The notes under the pieces are model-generated. The model did not search any database. It saw nothing but the letters and a program-made list of their open reading frames with translations, and was not told the DNA's origin. A DNA stretch of 64,000 bases from Thozetella sp. PMI_491 (Eukaryota; Ascomycota; Sordariomycetes; Chaetosphaeriales; Chaetosphaeriaceae), in the NCBI GenBank assembly GCA_021432635.1, contig MU270086.1, forward strand, positions 186,001 through 250,000, given 5' to 3'. Below are positions 43,449 to 54,221 of the stretch, piece after piece (within the stretch, counting starts at the first letter, position 1; the number at the start of each line of letters is the position of its first letter). Both the position numbers and the translations under genes were made by a program.

Positions 43449-44654
43449 TCAGATATACTCGGCACAAATCAGTGATCCTGACAAATCCATGACATCGGCG
43501 ATGGTGGCGTTGTCGATCAGCCCTACCATCCAAAGATTGTGGTTGAGCGTCGTGGTGTTGCCTGGATCGCCGTCGTAGTTGAGTATCTCGGGGCCGGGGT
43601 ACGCGAAGTTGTTGCCCTCCAGGTACGAATACAGAGGGACGTTGCGATCTCCCATATCTGTGAGACGCACGTCCAGATCCTGCTGCTGCCAGATCCACCA
43701 CAGGCGGTCAAGGTTGGTGTGATGGAGGAAAAACAAAGGATCGCCCGGGCTTCCCACGACATCGAGCATCTGCAAAGAGGGATGTCAGTAGGCGGGTTGC
43801 ACTATTAAGACTCCTGTATAATGTATCTCTTATTCCAATCGGGAAGGCGACTCCACTATCACCTCCTTGTACCAGAGTGGTAAAATGCAGGATCCCACAA
43901 GACTCCGGGGTGTGAACGTACCGTTCCGCCGACGGCAGCATGCCCGGCTGTGTGTGGATGCGATATGAAGCATTGCCACGCCGCCGAATAGTTCGTAGTG
44001 GCATAACACACATCGAGATAGGTCGAGTTTGCCCAGTAGAAACCATCCTGGTTCAGATCGCGACTGAGGCAGTAGCTGTCCGAGTTGCTGGTCTGGCTGA
44101 TGTGTAGCGTAGTGTTGGCGAACGGGCCGTTGATGACACAGCCGTCGTCGTCAAGCTCGTTGCCGAATCCGGTGTCCGGATCGAAGACCGAGGACTCGTT
44201 GAGCGGCGCGCTCTCGGCATCGCTGAGCTCGTCCCAGTACGGCTGTGCACCGGTGTACCCACACTCGTCCTGTAGCAAGATCTCATGCGCCCTCATGTAG
44301 AGCCGGTGCCACGGGAGGAACGCCCCGACATCATGGATTACATTGCTCTGCACAATGTGGCCGTACTGCAGCTCGTCCCAGCGGTTCTGGGCACCCTCGA
44401 TGCCTAGTTTGGGAGCCGCCGCCATCAGGCACTGCTCGGCCTGGATGTACTCGGCCTTTTCTTCATCGGTCAGCGCAGACCTAATGCCTTGTTAGTCTTC
44501 TTGTCTGCAGTGGTGCCGACCTGGACGGCGCGTACCATGCTTTGCGCTGGTTGGTGGTGCAGGTTCCGCGGCGGGCCGCTGGGGAGGCGCCGACAAGCCC
44601 CGAAGCGAGGAGCGAAACGCCAACGAGGGCAGAGAGCAGAGAGGATACCATCAT
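43449..44654 (-). CDS. Short secreted tyrosinase (type-3 copper enzyme)
   Basis: The three-exon model is 44654-44536, 44480-43922 and 43769-43449, giving 332 aa. The signal peptide is LLSALVGVSLLASGLVGA. The Cu-A site has GHIVQSNVIHDVGAFLPWHR near residues 80-100. The Cu-B site has HTAGHAAVGG (HxxxH) near 221 and LFFLHHTNLDRLWW near 243. The intron between exons 2 and 3 sits inside the Cu-B region, and splicing joins it cleanly. It oxidises phenols to quinones, as in melanin or cross-linking chemistry. It lacks the C-terminal masking domain of long fungal tyrosinases and belongs to the short, secreted class. A TATA-like TATAAAAA lies about 165 bp upstream. Confidence 0.92.
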
Positions 44655-44815
44655 GTATGGTTCCTCAAAGCAAAGAGAAAGGGCCAAAGAATCCCCTGGA
44701 AGAGTGGCAGGGCGGGTTTAACGAAAGACCGAACGCCGAAGAAACGAGCGACGTAGAGATAGGGATCGTGTTGTGTGATGATGATGAGAGACCAAGAACT
44801 CGCTTCTTGCCACCA

Positions 44816-44823
44816 TTTTTATA
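44816..44823 (-). promoter_or_regulatory. Probable TATA box of the tyrosinase gene
   Basis: The minus strand reads AATATAAAAATGG about 165 bp upstream of the start codon. Confidence 0.45.
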
Positions 44824-47117
44824 TTCTTATCCCACTGTTGCTGCCGGACACCGTCCGCGTGCTGCCCGATATCCTTGAGGTCCCTTGCCCACTTCTCCTC
44901 CCTTGGGGCTGCCACAGCCACCACTTCCCGACACCGGACAAGGACGATTTTTTCAGCAGCCGCGTGCACTCAATCTCATCTATTACCCTTAGTGGATCAC
45001 ATTCTGGGCTTTATCTCTGCGGTACCTGCATCCGTTTCCTCTCGGATGCCCGCTTTTCCAAGCAACTACCGCCGAACAGACCCACCTCCCCCGGGTCCAC
45101 GCTTAGCCAAGTTTATTATGACCTGCACTGGGCTTCCCGAGTAGGCGCTGAGAGTGCGTGGACTCGGTTCGTCTAATATGGTATACGCGGCAAGCCAATA
45201 GATAGGTGGGGCAGGGGTTTGGAGTTTGAAGGACGCCCTGGTGCTATTGCTACTTGATTGTTGCAATTCTACTGGGCAGAAGCATGTCGCTCTGCTAGCA
45301 GCGCGATGTGTGGCTCTCATTCCCGCTCCTGGCGCCAGGAGAGGGCCGAATCTTGATCCCGGCCGTTTAGCGGACGATGCCGCATGCTCTGTTCGTCTGA
45401 GTACAATTTGCTAGCTTCGTTTCTTTCTCTAGCTTTTTGCCAAGGGTCGTTTGTCTTTTTTTAGGCTCTCTCTTACGCGGAGTATCCACAGCTCGATCAA
45501 CTATCCACACAGAGTTGTCTACATGATTCATGGCCTAGTCTCTCTGGGTAAGGCTCCTTACTGAAGCTATATTTTATCCGCAGCAGGTCTAAGTATGATC
45601 TCCGACCCTGGCAAGTTCCGATTCTCACAGGAAACGAAGAAGCCGAAGTGGAGGAGTTCCAGACGGCGTTCCAGACTGCCAGCCCACAGTCTGCAATGAA
45701 ACTATAGAATCCGGTTAATCCCACGCAGTCCTTACCTGAATTCGTCGCATTCGACTGTAGCAGTCAGGGCTGTTTTTCACTACGACTGGCAGAGAGGAGG
45801 CTATGGGAGTCGAAATACACGAAGAGGCATGCCTAGGAGCTCGGGACACAGCTAAAACCTACCTTCTTTACATGCTGGGCCGGATGCGTAGGGTACAGGG
45901 TACACGAATAGAGCTCTGCAATGCCCCACATGCCCGAAGGTCATGGAAGGTTCAATCGCCCGGCTTCACCCTTTCTCCATGCTTTCTTTCTCATGGCAGC
46001 ACCAGCCGAGGCGGCCCCGGTGGTACGGTTGGCATTGGTGTTGTCCGGTGCAATTTCCGTCTCGGGCAGGGAAGCAAAACTAGCTTCGCTGGTGACAGTT
46101 TAACGGCGTCTTACGGCCAACGCCACAACTCAGCCATGCAGTACCACGCATAGTGTTCATGGGCAGACTTGAGACGCGCAACATCATTATCTCAGCCATC
46201 CTTCATGTCAGAGCAGTGCCAAGTCGACGAAGCGACCATGAGCCGTTCCTACCACTCGGCTATAAGGATGCTCTGCTCTTTTCTCGTGGCACGCAGAGCC
46301 TACCTTTGCGTGCCGGTTAGTCGAACGGTGGGTAGTAGCCTACGCCTTAACCCAAGGTGAGGGAACGAGCAGGCTGAGCTAAGGTGGGGATCATTTTGCG
46401 TCGGACTACAGAACTATGCGGCAGGATGTTGCACTCTAGCTCTTTCCTTTCTTCTCCTTTTCTCTTCGGCGGCGGCGGCGGCTGGTAATTAGGAGATGTC
46501 GAGATGCTGTCGACCGAGAGAGGGATGCTGATTCATCAAACACGGTGGGATAACAGCCAATCTTGGACAGTTACACGCGCGCAGAAGCGTTATCTGGGGG
46601 CGGCGGTTGGCCGCTGCGCAGTCCTCGGCACTGCAGGTTCGCTGTTGGCTGGGTCGGGCGAGTGTGGCATCCAATGGCCCCACCTCGAGAGGGCTATCAC
46701 GCAGGCTATCAGCTGGATCCTGCCGTCTTCGGCGAAATACAGATGGACTAGGGAGGAGGATGGCACCCTACCCCACGTCTTCCCCCCGTGAAACAAATAA
46801 TTAGTTGACTGTCGAAGACGGCTGCCTTCCTGGTTAGCATCCGCCCCCCGCAAGTCTCTCTTCTGATTTGCTGCCTCTCCAGGCGTCGAGGGGGAGAGAG
46901 AGAGAGGTTGCCGCTGCCCTCATCAAAGCTGCGGGATTGCGCTGCGAAAGGTAACGTTGTTCGAAGCCTCACCAAAGTGGCAACCCGCCCTTCCCTTCAT
47001 CCTAGGGCGCGCCATCCGGGCTTGCAACCTCAGCATCCCACGGAATAAGGTAATCTGAATTGGAGGGGCTCCTGCCAGCAGCCAACAGACACGTCCCGCC
47101 GCCGAGGATTGTCACGC

Positions 47118-47142
47118 GCCAATGGCGCAGCGCGCCATTGGC
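47118..47142. repeat. Perfect inverted repeat, 11-bp arms, containing CCAAT boxes
   Basis: GCCAATGGCGC and its exact complement GCGCCATTGGC flank a 3-nt AGC loop, followed by a T run. Each arm holds a CCAAT pentamer, giving two CCAAT boxes in opposite orientation about 0.6 kb upstream of the chitinase. Confidence 0.85.
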
Positions 47143-47504
47143 CTTTTTTACTCGGTACTTTCGTGCTCTTTTCCGATCCCCAAAGCCCCGTGAATCGAAG
47201 AAATCTGCGATAGTTACCCGTTTCTGGTCTGTGCACCGGGGTACCGGGCCACAAGTGAAGCGAGACATCCTGCCCGTGCACCAACAATGGAATTGGCGAT
47301 GGCAGATGGAATACCGAACCACGATGGCCTGCCGAGCATGGCCCCTTCAATAGCAACCCTCTCGACCAATGGCCCCTATGGGCGACCCTCCATGGGTTCA
47401 ATTAGACTCCTTCTTAGACTGCATGTTCCTGCATGACCAACAGCTAGGCCCAAATCCTACGGCCGAACCTATACGACGCAAATCTGGCACGTGCACCCCC
47501 ATTC

Positions 47505-47543
47505 GTCTGCTCAGTGTGTTCCACGCGAACACACTGAGCAGAC
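47505..47543. repeat. Perfect inverted repeat, 17-bp arms, 5-nt loop
   Basis: GTCTGCTCAGTGTGTTC is followed by CACGC and then the exact complement GAACACACTGAGCAGAC. It could form a stable hairpin or cruciform, or be a large dyad binding site. It lies about 200 bp upstream of the chitinase ATG. Confidence 0.95.
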
Positions 47544-47746
47544 CAACGTTACACCTGCGTTCTGGGGGGCTCCTGGGGCTAGCCTGGGGCCTGACGGCGT
47601 CGAGCTGAGGAGGCCAGGTATTAAACCCTCCATACGCCTCCCGTTTGAACCGCTCCTGGAGAGACTCGGCAGGCGGCTAATTACCACACGGTGTTCTTCT
47701 CCCGAGACCTGAGCGCGTCCCCCGTCGACAAGACAAGCAAGCAACC

Positions 47747-49153
47747 ATGCATCTGCCTCGAGCTGTCACGGCCGCGGCCGCCGCCACGGCGCCCCGGTTC
47801 GCCATGTACTACGACCAGTGGCACACGGCGGCACCCCCCAAGGCCAACACGGTGGGCATCACCCACGTCATCACGGCATTCGCCGGCACGACGCTCTTCA
47901 ACAGCGACCCGCCGGGAAGCTACTCGCCCTTCATCGACGTCGCCACTCTGCGCACCTACTTCGACGCCGGCACCAAGATCTGCATGGCCATCGGCGGCTG
48001 GGGCGACACGGCCGGCTTCTCGGCTGGCCAGAAGACCGACGCCACCCGCAAGACCTACGCCAAGGGCGTGGCTGCGACCCTCACCCGTCTCGGCTACGAC
48101 TGCGTCGACGTCGACTGGGAGTACCCCGGCGGCAACGGGGCCGACTACCGCCAGAACCCCAACTCGGGCAAGACCGACGAGATCGCCGGCTACGCCCTGC
48201 TGCTCAAGGAGATCAAGGCCGCCATCGGCGACAAGGAGCTCTCCATCGCGGTGCCCGGCCTGGCGAGGGACATGATTGCCTTCACTGCCGAGCAGTCGCC
48301 CATCATCAACGCGGCCGTCGATGTGATCAACGTCATGACCTACGATCTCATGAACCGGTATGGTGCCTCCGTTCCTCCATCGACTTCAAGTTACTAATTT
48401 GATTAGCCGTGACACGACCACCAGCCACCACACTAGCGTTCAGGGCTCGCTTGCTACGATCGAGAAGTACATCAGCCTGGGCTTCACTCCCAGCAAGATG
48501 AACCTCGGCTTCGCCTTTTATGCCAAGTTCTTCCAGACCCAGGGCACCTGCAGCCAGCCGATTGGCTGCCCTACGGTTCTCCTAGAGGACGCCTCAGGTA
48601 CCGACACTGGCAAGAGCGGAGCCGTCACCTTCCGCGAGGTCCCCCCGATCCTTTCCAAGGGAATCGCCGATACTACCTACGGAGGTGAATGGTACTGGGA
48701 TCCCTCGACCAGCTACTTCTGGACCTGGGACACTCCCCAGTTCATCGCCCAGAAGTTCAACGATATCGTCAAGGCCAAGGGGCTCGGCGGCGCCAGTATG
48801 TCTCCCTCACTCCTTGTCTCTCCCTGTTCAACTGCTAACTTGGTACCACAGTGGCCTGGAGCTTGGGCGAGGATTCTTGGGATTACCAGTACATTTCGGC
48901 CATCCAGGCTGGTCTGAAAACTCTTGGTACCGGCACCGGCACCGGCGGCAGTAGCACTACGACCACCGCCACTGCTACGGCTACCGCCACCGCGACCAAG
49001 ACATCGACAAGCACTACCACCACCACCACAGCTCCCGCAGGGTCGGTTCCCCAGTGGGGACAGTGTGGAGGAGAGGGCTACACCGGCCCCACCGGATGCC
49101 AGGCTCCCTGGGGCTGCAACTGCCTATCGCAATGGTGGTGCCAGTGCCAATAA
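47747..49153 (+). CDS. GH18 chitinase with C-terminal CBM1
   Basis: The three-exon model is 47747-48357, 48407-48795 and 48852-49153, giving 433 aa. The catalytic motif YDCVDVDWEYPG (DxxDxDxE) lies near residues 118-125, with the upstream ICMAIGGWGD strand and the later NVMTYDLMN motif. After the barrel comes a Thr/Ala/Ser-rich linker of about 45 residues, then a complete CBM1 (QWGQCGGEGYTGPTGCQAPW, with later Cys residues) ending at the stop. It should hydrolyse chitin, with the CBM1 binding cellulose or chitin. The N-terminus is odd: MHLPRAVTAAAAATAPRF runs directly into the barrel strand without a normal hydrophobic signal core. Either secretion is atypical or an upstream exon has been missed. 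The gene is strongly GC-biased at third positions. Confidence 0.92.
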
Positions 49154-50872
49154 TGGCCAGGATGTCCTTGGCTCTTCTTGTACATACTATTTGAACATAC
49201 CTTATGACCACCGTATATATAAGGATACAATGGGTTTCTCAAATCATCTCGTGTGAGCCCAACTGTTAGGGAATGGATACTGTGACGCGCTCAACCTGTC
49301 ACGTTTATCACTACTAAGAAGGAGAGACTTTGCTGAATTTGGGCTCATTATCGTATAGACACGCCGTTCAAATGAGAAGCGGTGCTCTGCTTCAAAGGTA
49401 GGTCCGCTTCCCATACCTACTTCCTTAACCTTTCATGTACAGCTTCTCAAAAGATAATTTTGTCTTGTACTATCTGTCAGGATTCAGGTTACTCTTTTGT
49501 ACACTCTCCCGACGAAATTATCATATAAATTGAACCCTGACTCTGTAGTTCTGTTCGCAGTCCTGATTTTGAAGAATTTACAAAAATAGACTCCATTATA
49601 TGCTCAGTAGAACTTCCTAGGAGGGTTATGTGCCCTCTCTGTGACCCAGTCGGTTGCCAGGTAGGTCCGCGGGTCAAGATGAATAGGTACCTAACCAGCC
49701 CGGTTGGATAGCATCTTTTTTCATAGATAGACAAGCACCGGAGCCTCGCATGGTTGACTTAGAAGCCCCTGAGGTAAAAAATTAGTGTTCGGTTCATAAG
49801 CCTAGTCGCAGTTCCCTTCTTTGGGAACTTATCACTCCACCTGGGGAATACTGAAGCAGAAAAAATTACATCCCGGTAAGGGGTGTGGTCATTCACGCCA
49901 GGTATCCTGTCAACTGAGAGTATGCGATATTCAGCTGCTTCTGATGAGATATGTCCGTGTCACCGAATTGTTTTTATTGGCCTCGTTTACTTCATCAGGC
50001 TATTCCGACGCCAATTGCCATTTGCACTGCTATATTGATATACAGCAGCCACAGCCGCCTGATCCTTTGGTTGGTATAACTGCGCTTTTGTCTATTGCTA
50101 CGGTATAAGGCATGGGTTGTTGGTTCAGTGAAGACTGGATAGCGACATGACGAAATAAAGGTTCGCGGACAACAAGCCAGGCGCATCTCGTATTCCGACC
50201 TTGGCAATATAGCGGATATAACAATTTACGAGACATATTTACAGGTCTCGCTTGTCACGCACGAGGCGGTGTGCGGGAGCTTGGAGAGAAACTGGAGTCC
50301 GATTTCTGACGTCTTTGGTTCGTCAACCGTTAGCTAGCTAGTATTCTGTCTCACAGAGACCAAACACTCTTCGGTGGTTGGGTTAAAAATAGCAAGCAAC
50401 TAACTAGTCTTTGTAACTTTTCGCCTTCGTTCTGGGAGCGAGGGGTCACGCTCTAGGCCGATCACTTCTGTTTTTCGCGGGTGCTGTACCCCGCCTTGCT
50501 GGTCGCAACCCCGTGGCCAGCACGATGCAGGGAATACGAACTCTTGGCGTGGGCCCAGGAGCTGTGTAACGTCATGGGCCGATAACAAGGTGCTCACCGC
50601 AGTCACCGTTTGTTGGTCGGCCGCCGCCCGCATCATAGCGCGACTAAGACAGGCTGATCGGCACGGCCGGGCCAGCAGCTGGTCAAGGAACGGCCGCAGC
50701 ATTGCAGTTGGCTGCGCCAGGGAAAACATAAAAGAGAGGCTGACTGCCTGGCCTCTCCCCGGGTATAATAGAGGCAAAGACCTTGGTCAGCACGGTAGAA
50801 CGCATCTTTGCCCTTTGCCCTCTTTCTGTCAAACGCTCCGACAGTGTCGCAACTCCAGCCCGGATATTCACA
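49154..50872. other. Intergenic, AT-richer
   Basis: 1.7 kb without a convincing gene. The base composition is more AT-rich than the flanks between 49.3 and 50.3 kb. The right end carries the TATA box of the next gene. Confidence 0.45.
50764..50770 (+). promoter_or_regulatory. Probable TATA box of the small secreted protein gene
   Basis: GGGTATAATAGAGG lies about 103 bp upstream of the ATG at 50873, an ordinary fungal distance. Confidence 0.45.
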
Positions 50873-51516
50873 ATGCACTATCTCTGCCCCCTTCTGGGCC
50901 TACTGCCCTTCGTCCTCGCTGGCCCGGTTACCCTGCCTCGTGATGCCAACCCTGGGTGTAGCGACCACTCTTTCAAAAACTTTCAATGGGCAGTCCAGAA
51001 TTTCGACTTTCATGCTTCCTATATATTCTCCACACCGAGTCATCAGAATTCCTGGGGCTACGTAAACTTCACGCTCGAGAACCCGGCGTTGCCCTACGTG
51101 GCTCAGTGCCTCGCGTCAAGCGACCAGCTCTCCGACTTCTTCTACGGGACACTGCCGTATAGTTGCTCGTTTCCGCAAGGAACCACGCACCCGGCTGGCA
51201 CCGGCGCCAAGTTCGACTTTAGCAGGCCGTCGGGGGAGCTGAGGATCAATCAAACGTGGCAATGCAGCGACGTCGACCCGATCTACCCGTGAGTGGAGCG
51301 TCCTCCAGGCTCGAAGTCCCTGAGGGCCAGAACGCTAATGGAGCCCGCAGAACCACCTTCTGGGCTAGGGGAGCCGTGAACCTCACCCTCGACTGCACGG
51401 ATACCACCTGGGTCAACCCAAATTGGACTGCAGGGCAGATCTATTCGGATCGCGAAATCAAGTGCCAGCCGGTGACTGTACTAGTGAAGCCATTTGAGAT
51501 GACGGCGGTGGCATAA
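50873..51516 (+). CDS. Small secreted protein, AA1-like (Alt a 1 fold) candidate
   Basis: The two-exon model is 50873-51288 and 51351-51516, giving 193 aa. The signal peptide is LCPLLGLLPFVLAG. The mature protein has six cysteines, four N-glycosylation sequons (NFT, NQT, NLT, NWT) and a beta-rich pattern (FQWAVQNFDFHASYIF and WGYVNFTLENP, then a cysteine, a gap, and FDFSRPSGELRINQTW). This resembles AA1-like proteins (Alternaria Alt a 1 and hypersensitive-response inducers), but the match is by pattern only. It could act in the apoplast or in wall interaction. The intron joins in phase (DPIYP then TTFWARG). The next gene is an expansin-like secreted protein on the same strand. Confidence 0.75.
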
Positions 51517-52179
51517 TGAGGAGAAGTGTGCAGAAAAAAAAAGGTTGGCAGATCGAGAGCCTGCAGTTGAAGCTTGCTAGGTGGAAGGCTAAGAAGAACC
51601 TGTACATATGTAGGTAGTCTCTTAGGGGTGTTGACGGGTCTGTTACCATAGAGGGAATTCAAAAATCTCACAACAATTTTCGTCTCAAAAGGAGCGGCGG
51701 CTCCAACTGCCGAGACCACAGTCTCGTAACCCTCCAGACCGAAGCAGGGACTTTGGGGATCCCAAAGCACACCGAGATGCACTGCAGATGCAAGGTACCT
51801 AGCTCTAGGTATCCACTCTAAATACATTCCCGGATTTGACGTCAGGGCAGCGAATAGTTCTGCGATCGACTGATCGCGGCGCCCCCGGTCTTAGGCTGAT
51901 AAATGGGAATTTAGGGAAGGCTCCCAGGTGGCTAATCTAACGCACAGGGAATAATCCCCGAAGCGTGGCCAGTCAATTTCTACCCGCTGCTCTGAGGCTA
52001 TTGATAGGGTCTCGGCCCGGCGAGTGCTTAGCCGCTCCGGACCCTTGGTGGCGGACCTCCATTGTCGCTGAGAGAGCTTGATCGAGCATTTAATGGGAAG
52101 AGAAGGATCTGCTCCCAGGCATGAAGGTGACACCAGCTCTACCAATATCTCTCGGCGGCCCAGGGCACCATTCATCGCC
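51517..52179. other. Intergenic, same-strand secreted-protein genes
   Basis: This is the 3' flank of the small secreted protein and the promoter of the expansin-like gene. No other feature was recognised. Confidence 0.5.
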
Positions 52180-52956
52180 ATGCTTCGACTTGCTGCCACG
52201 CTGCTATACGCCGCGTTTGCCGTGTCCGTCGCGGCCGATCCTATTAGAGGCGACGCCACGTCGACGGGAATCAATGTGCAAGGGGGGACTTGTAGTTTCA
52301 CCAATTATACCCTTCCTCCAGGCCTCTATGGCACCGGCCTTGGGCCTTCCAACTGGGCCGGCGGGTCAAAGTGCGGAAGCTGCTTGCAAGTGACCGGGGA
52401 AAAAACAGGTCGAAGTGTGGTGGTCATGGTCTGATTCCAAACAACCCGTATCCTCATTATAAATGCTAATGATTTTCCTTAGGTTACCGATTCTTGCCCT
52501 AGTTGTACCAAGAATCGCCTCAACCTCTTCTCCGACGCGTTCAGCCAGATCGCCAACCCCAACGATGGCATCATCAACATTCAATACGAACCGGTGTCGT
52601 GCCATTTGAGCTCTCCGCTAGTCCTCCGAACAAAAGAAGGCTCCTCTAGATGGTTGTGAGTGCATCATCTCACCATATGATCTTCCTCTCGGATGCCTAA
52701 CCCGAATCGAAGCTTCTCGGTCCAGGTTCTCTCAGCAAATTTTCCGGTGATTGCTTTGGACGTCTCCAACGACAACCTTCAGACTTGGCAGCCCACTGTC
52801 CGGATGGACTATAACTTTTTTGAGAAGGATGGAAAAGGCGGCTTCGACAAAGACGTTGTCGCTGTGCGCGTGACTTGCTCCAATGGCCGGACTGTCGTGG
52901 TGCCCGAGCTCCGTCTTCAGGAGAAGACCAGCATCGCAGCGCCAGTGAACTGCTAA
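52180..52956 (+). CDS. Expansin-like secreted protein
   Basis: The three-exon model is 52180-52428, 52483-52655 and 52713-52956, giving 221 aa. The signal peptide is LAATLLYAAFAVSVAA. The double-psi beta-barrel domain shows GGTCSF, KCGSCLQV, VTDSCPSCTKNRLNLFSDAF (the DxCP motif with the Asp, then the helical block) and NIQYEPVSC. A second beta domain of about 80 residues follows (FSVQVLSANFPVIALDV ... WQPTVRMDYNFFE), as in two-domain expansins with a CBM63-like unit. Expansins loosen cellulose or chitin networks without hydrolysis. The first donor is atypical (ATG followed by GTCTGA), and the choice between it and a donor five residues-worth upstream affects only the codons around VVVM. There is no GPI tail or CBM1. 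Confidence 0.85.
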
Positions 52957-53468
52957 GCCGGGTCGGAGTGTATACTTATGCGCAATTCTCCCAGGTAGTA
53001 ATTCATAATTTATTGGATCCGGTAGTAAAAACGATTGCATCCGGGACCAGAAGCAAATACTGATGAGGCACACGCGCTCGCGGTGCCCGGGCCGCCGATG
53101 TGTAGTCTGGCGGCCGGGTGCTCGGATCTTGCATTGGAAGGGCCTTAGCTTGCTTTGGAGACAGCAACTTTAGATCAGACGGACGGGGCAGACGACAGCC
53201 TCGTATGTGCCAGACATTGCGAAATGGAACGGCGTGTGTCTCAAACAACTACGGACGATTCTAGGTCGATGTTGTCGGTGCAAGTAGCGTTAAGGGTAGA
53301 GTGGGCACACGAGACGGCAACACCGTCCCCCCTCCATGTCTCTCCACGATCCGCGAGAAGGAGGAAGAAGAAGGCAGATATATTGAAATTTGACCCTCAA
53401 CAACGTCTCTTTCATCGACTGGAAATCCCCGAGCGCGCCGCTCCAAACGACATCTCCATCCTGCCATC
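52957..53468. other. Intergenic
   Basis: It separates the expansin-like gene from the orphan gag-like gene. No long terminal repeat or other element end could be recognised. Confidence 0.4.
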
Positions 53469-54221
53469 ATGAGTTTCATTTATCTCGAGCCCGTCGACAT
53501 GGAAGGGAGCCCTTCAAAGAAGTGCCGATGTGTCCCGGCAATACCACCCCTGACATACGGGGGCTCTTGGGTCGTGTGGAAAGATCGAGTCGAAAGCACC
53601 TTCAAGTATTACTCCTTACACGATCTCCTCGCCGAGGACCCGCCGCCGCCGCCGTCGAGCTCGGAAACGGCAGCTTGGGAGAGCCGACGCATGCGAGCTG
53701 CGATTCTTCTCAAGAGCGCATTGTCCGACGAGATCCTCCAAGACATGGTGGTCCTGAGCAAGACCCCAGGGGCAGCGCCTGGGCTCCCCGACGACCCGCG
53801 CGAGATCTTTGAGAAAGCTCGCTATCTGATCGAAGTAATGCTTGCTGGCGAATCTACACGGATCTACTACGCCTGGGACCTGCTCGAGGACGCGCAGTTC
53901 TCAAGCCCCGAGGACTTCGTCAGCAGAGTCAAGAAGATTCGGGCGCTGCGTGTCGCGCATGGGGAGGCCGAGGACGAGGCCGTGGCCGTGGCAGAGGTCA
54001 TGCGCTTGCTACACAGGCATTTCCCGGCGCTTGGGCGGAACGTCGAGAGAATACCATGGGTCGGGCAGCAGTGGTTTCCCTTTTTAAAATGCATCCTCGG
54101 GATGGCGGCAGCGGCGACCACGCGGAGCGAACAGGAGTTGACGGCATATGTGGGCAAGCTGTTGACGCAGAGTAATAAGCAGCAGCCTCGGCGCACCAAG
54201 ACTGTGGGTGGCTTCTTCTAG
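53469..54221 (+). CDS. Orphan Copia-type gag-like gene (fossil or domesticated)
   Basis: An open frame of 250 aa resembles the gag polypeptide (UBN2 type) of Ty1/Copia LTR elements. It has the W..W..RVESTFKYYSLHDLL start and a helical core with an acidic linker. No protease, integrase, reverse transcriptase or zinc knuckle accompanies it, and no flanking LTR pair is visible, so this is a lone gag portion. The frame looks whole over its length. Age is unclear but probably old, as nothing else of the element remains. A shorter, diverged copy of its first part lies just downstream. Either host domestication or chance survival of a fossil would fit. Confidence 0.55.
   Translation: MSFIYLEPVDMEGSPSKKCRCVPAIPPLTYGGSWVVWKDRVESTFKYYSLHDLLAEDPPPPPSSSETAAWESRRMRAAILLKSALSDEILQDMVVLSKTPGAAPGLPDDPREIFEKARYLIEVMLAGESTRIYYAWDLLEDAQFSSPEDFVSRVKKIRALRVAHGEAEDEAVAVAEVMRLLHRHFPALGRNVERIPWVGQQWFPFLKCILGMAAAATTRSEQELTAYVGKLLTQSNKQQPRRTKTVGGFF

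Larger units (their letters stand above)
44655..47746. other. 3.1-kb gene-poor stretch with two perfect hairpins
   Basis: No convincing gene was found; all frames are short or overlap on both strands. It ends in the chitinase promoter, where two inverted repeats lie (47118-47142 and 47505-47543). CGG-rich and CT-rich runs occur near 46.45 kb. Confidence 0.5.
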
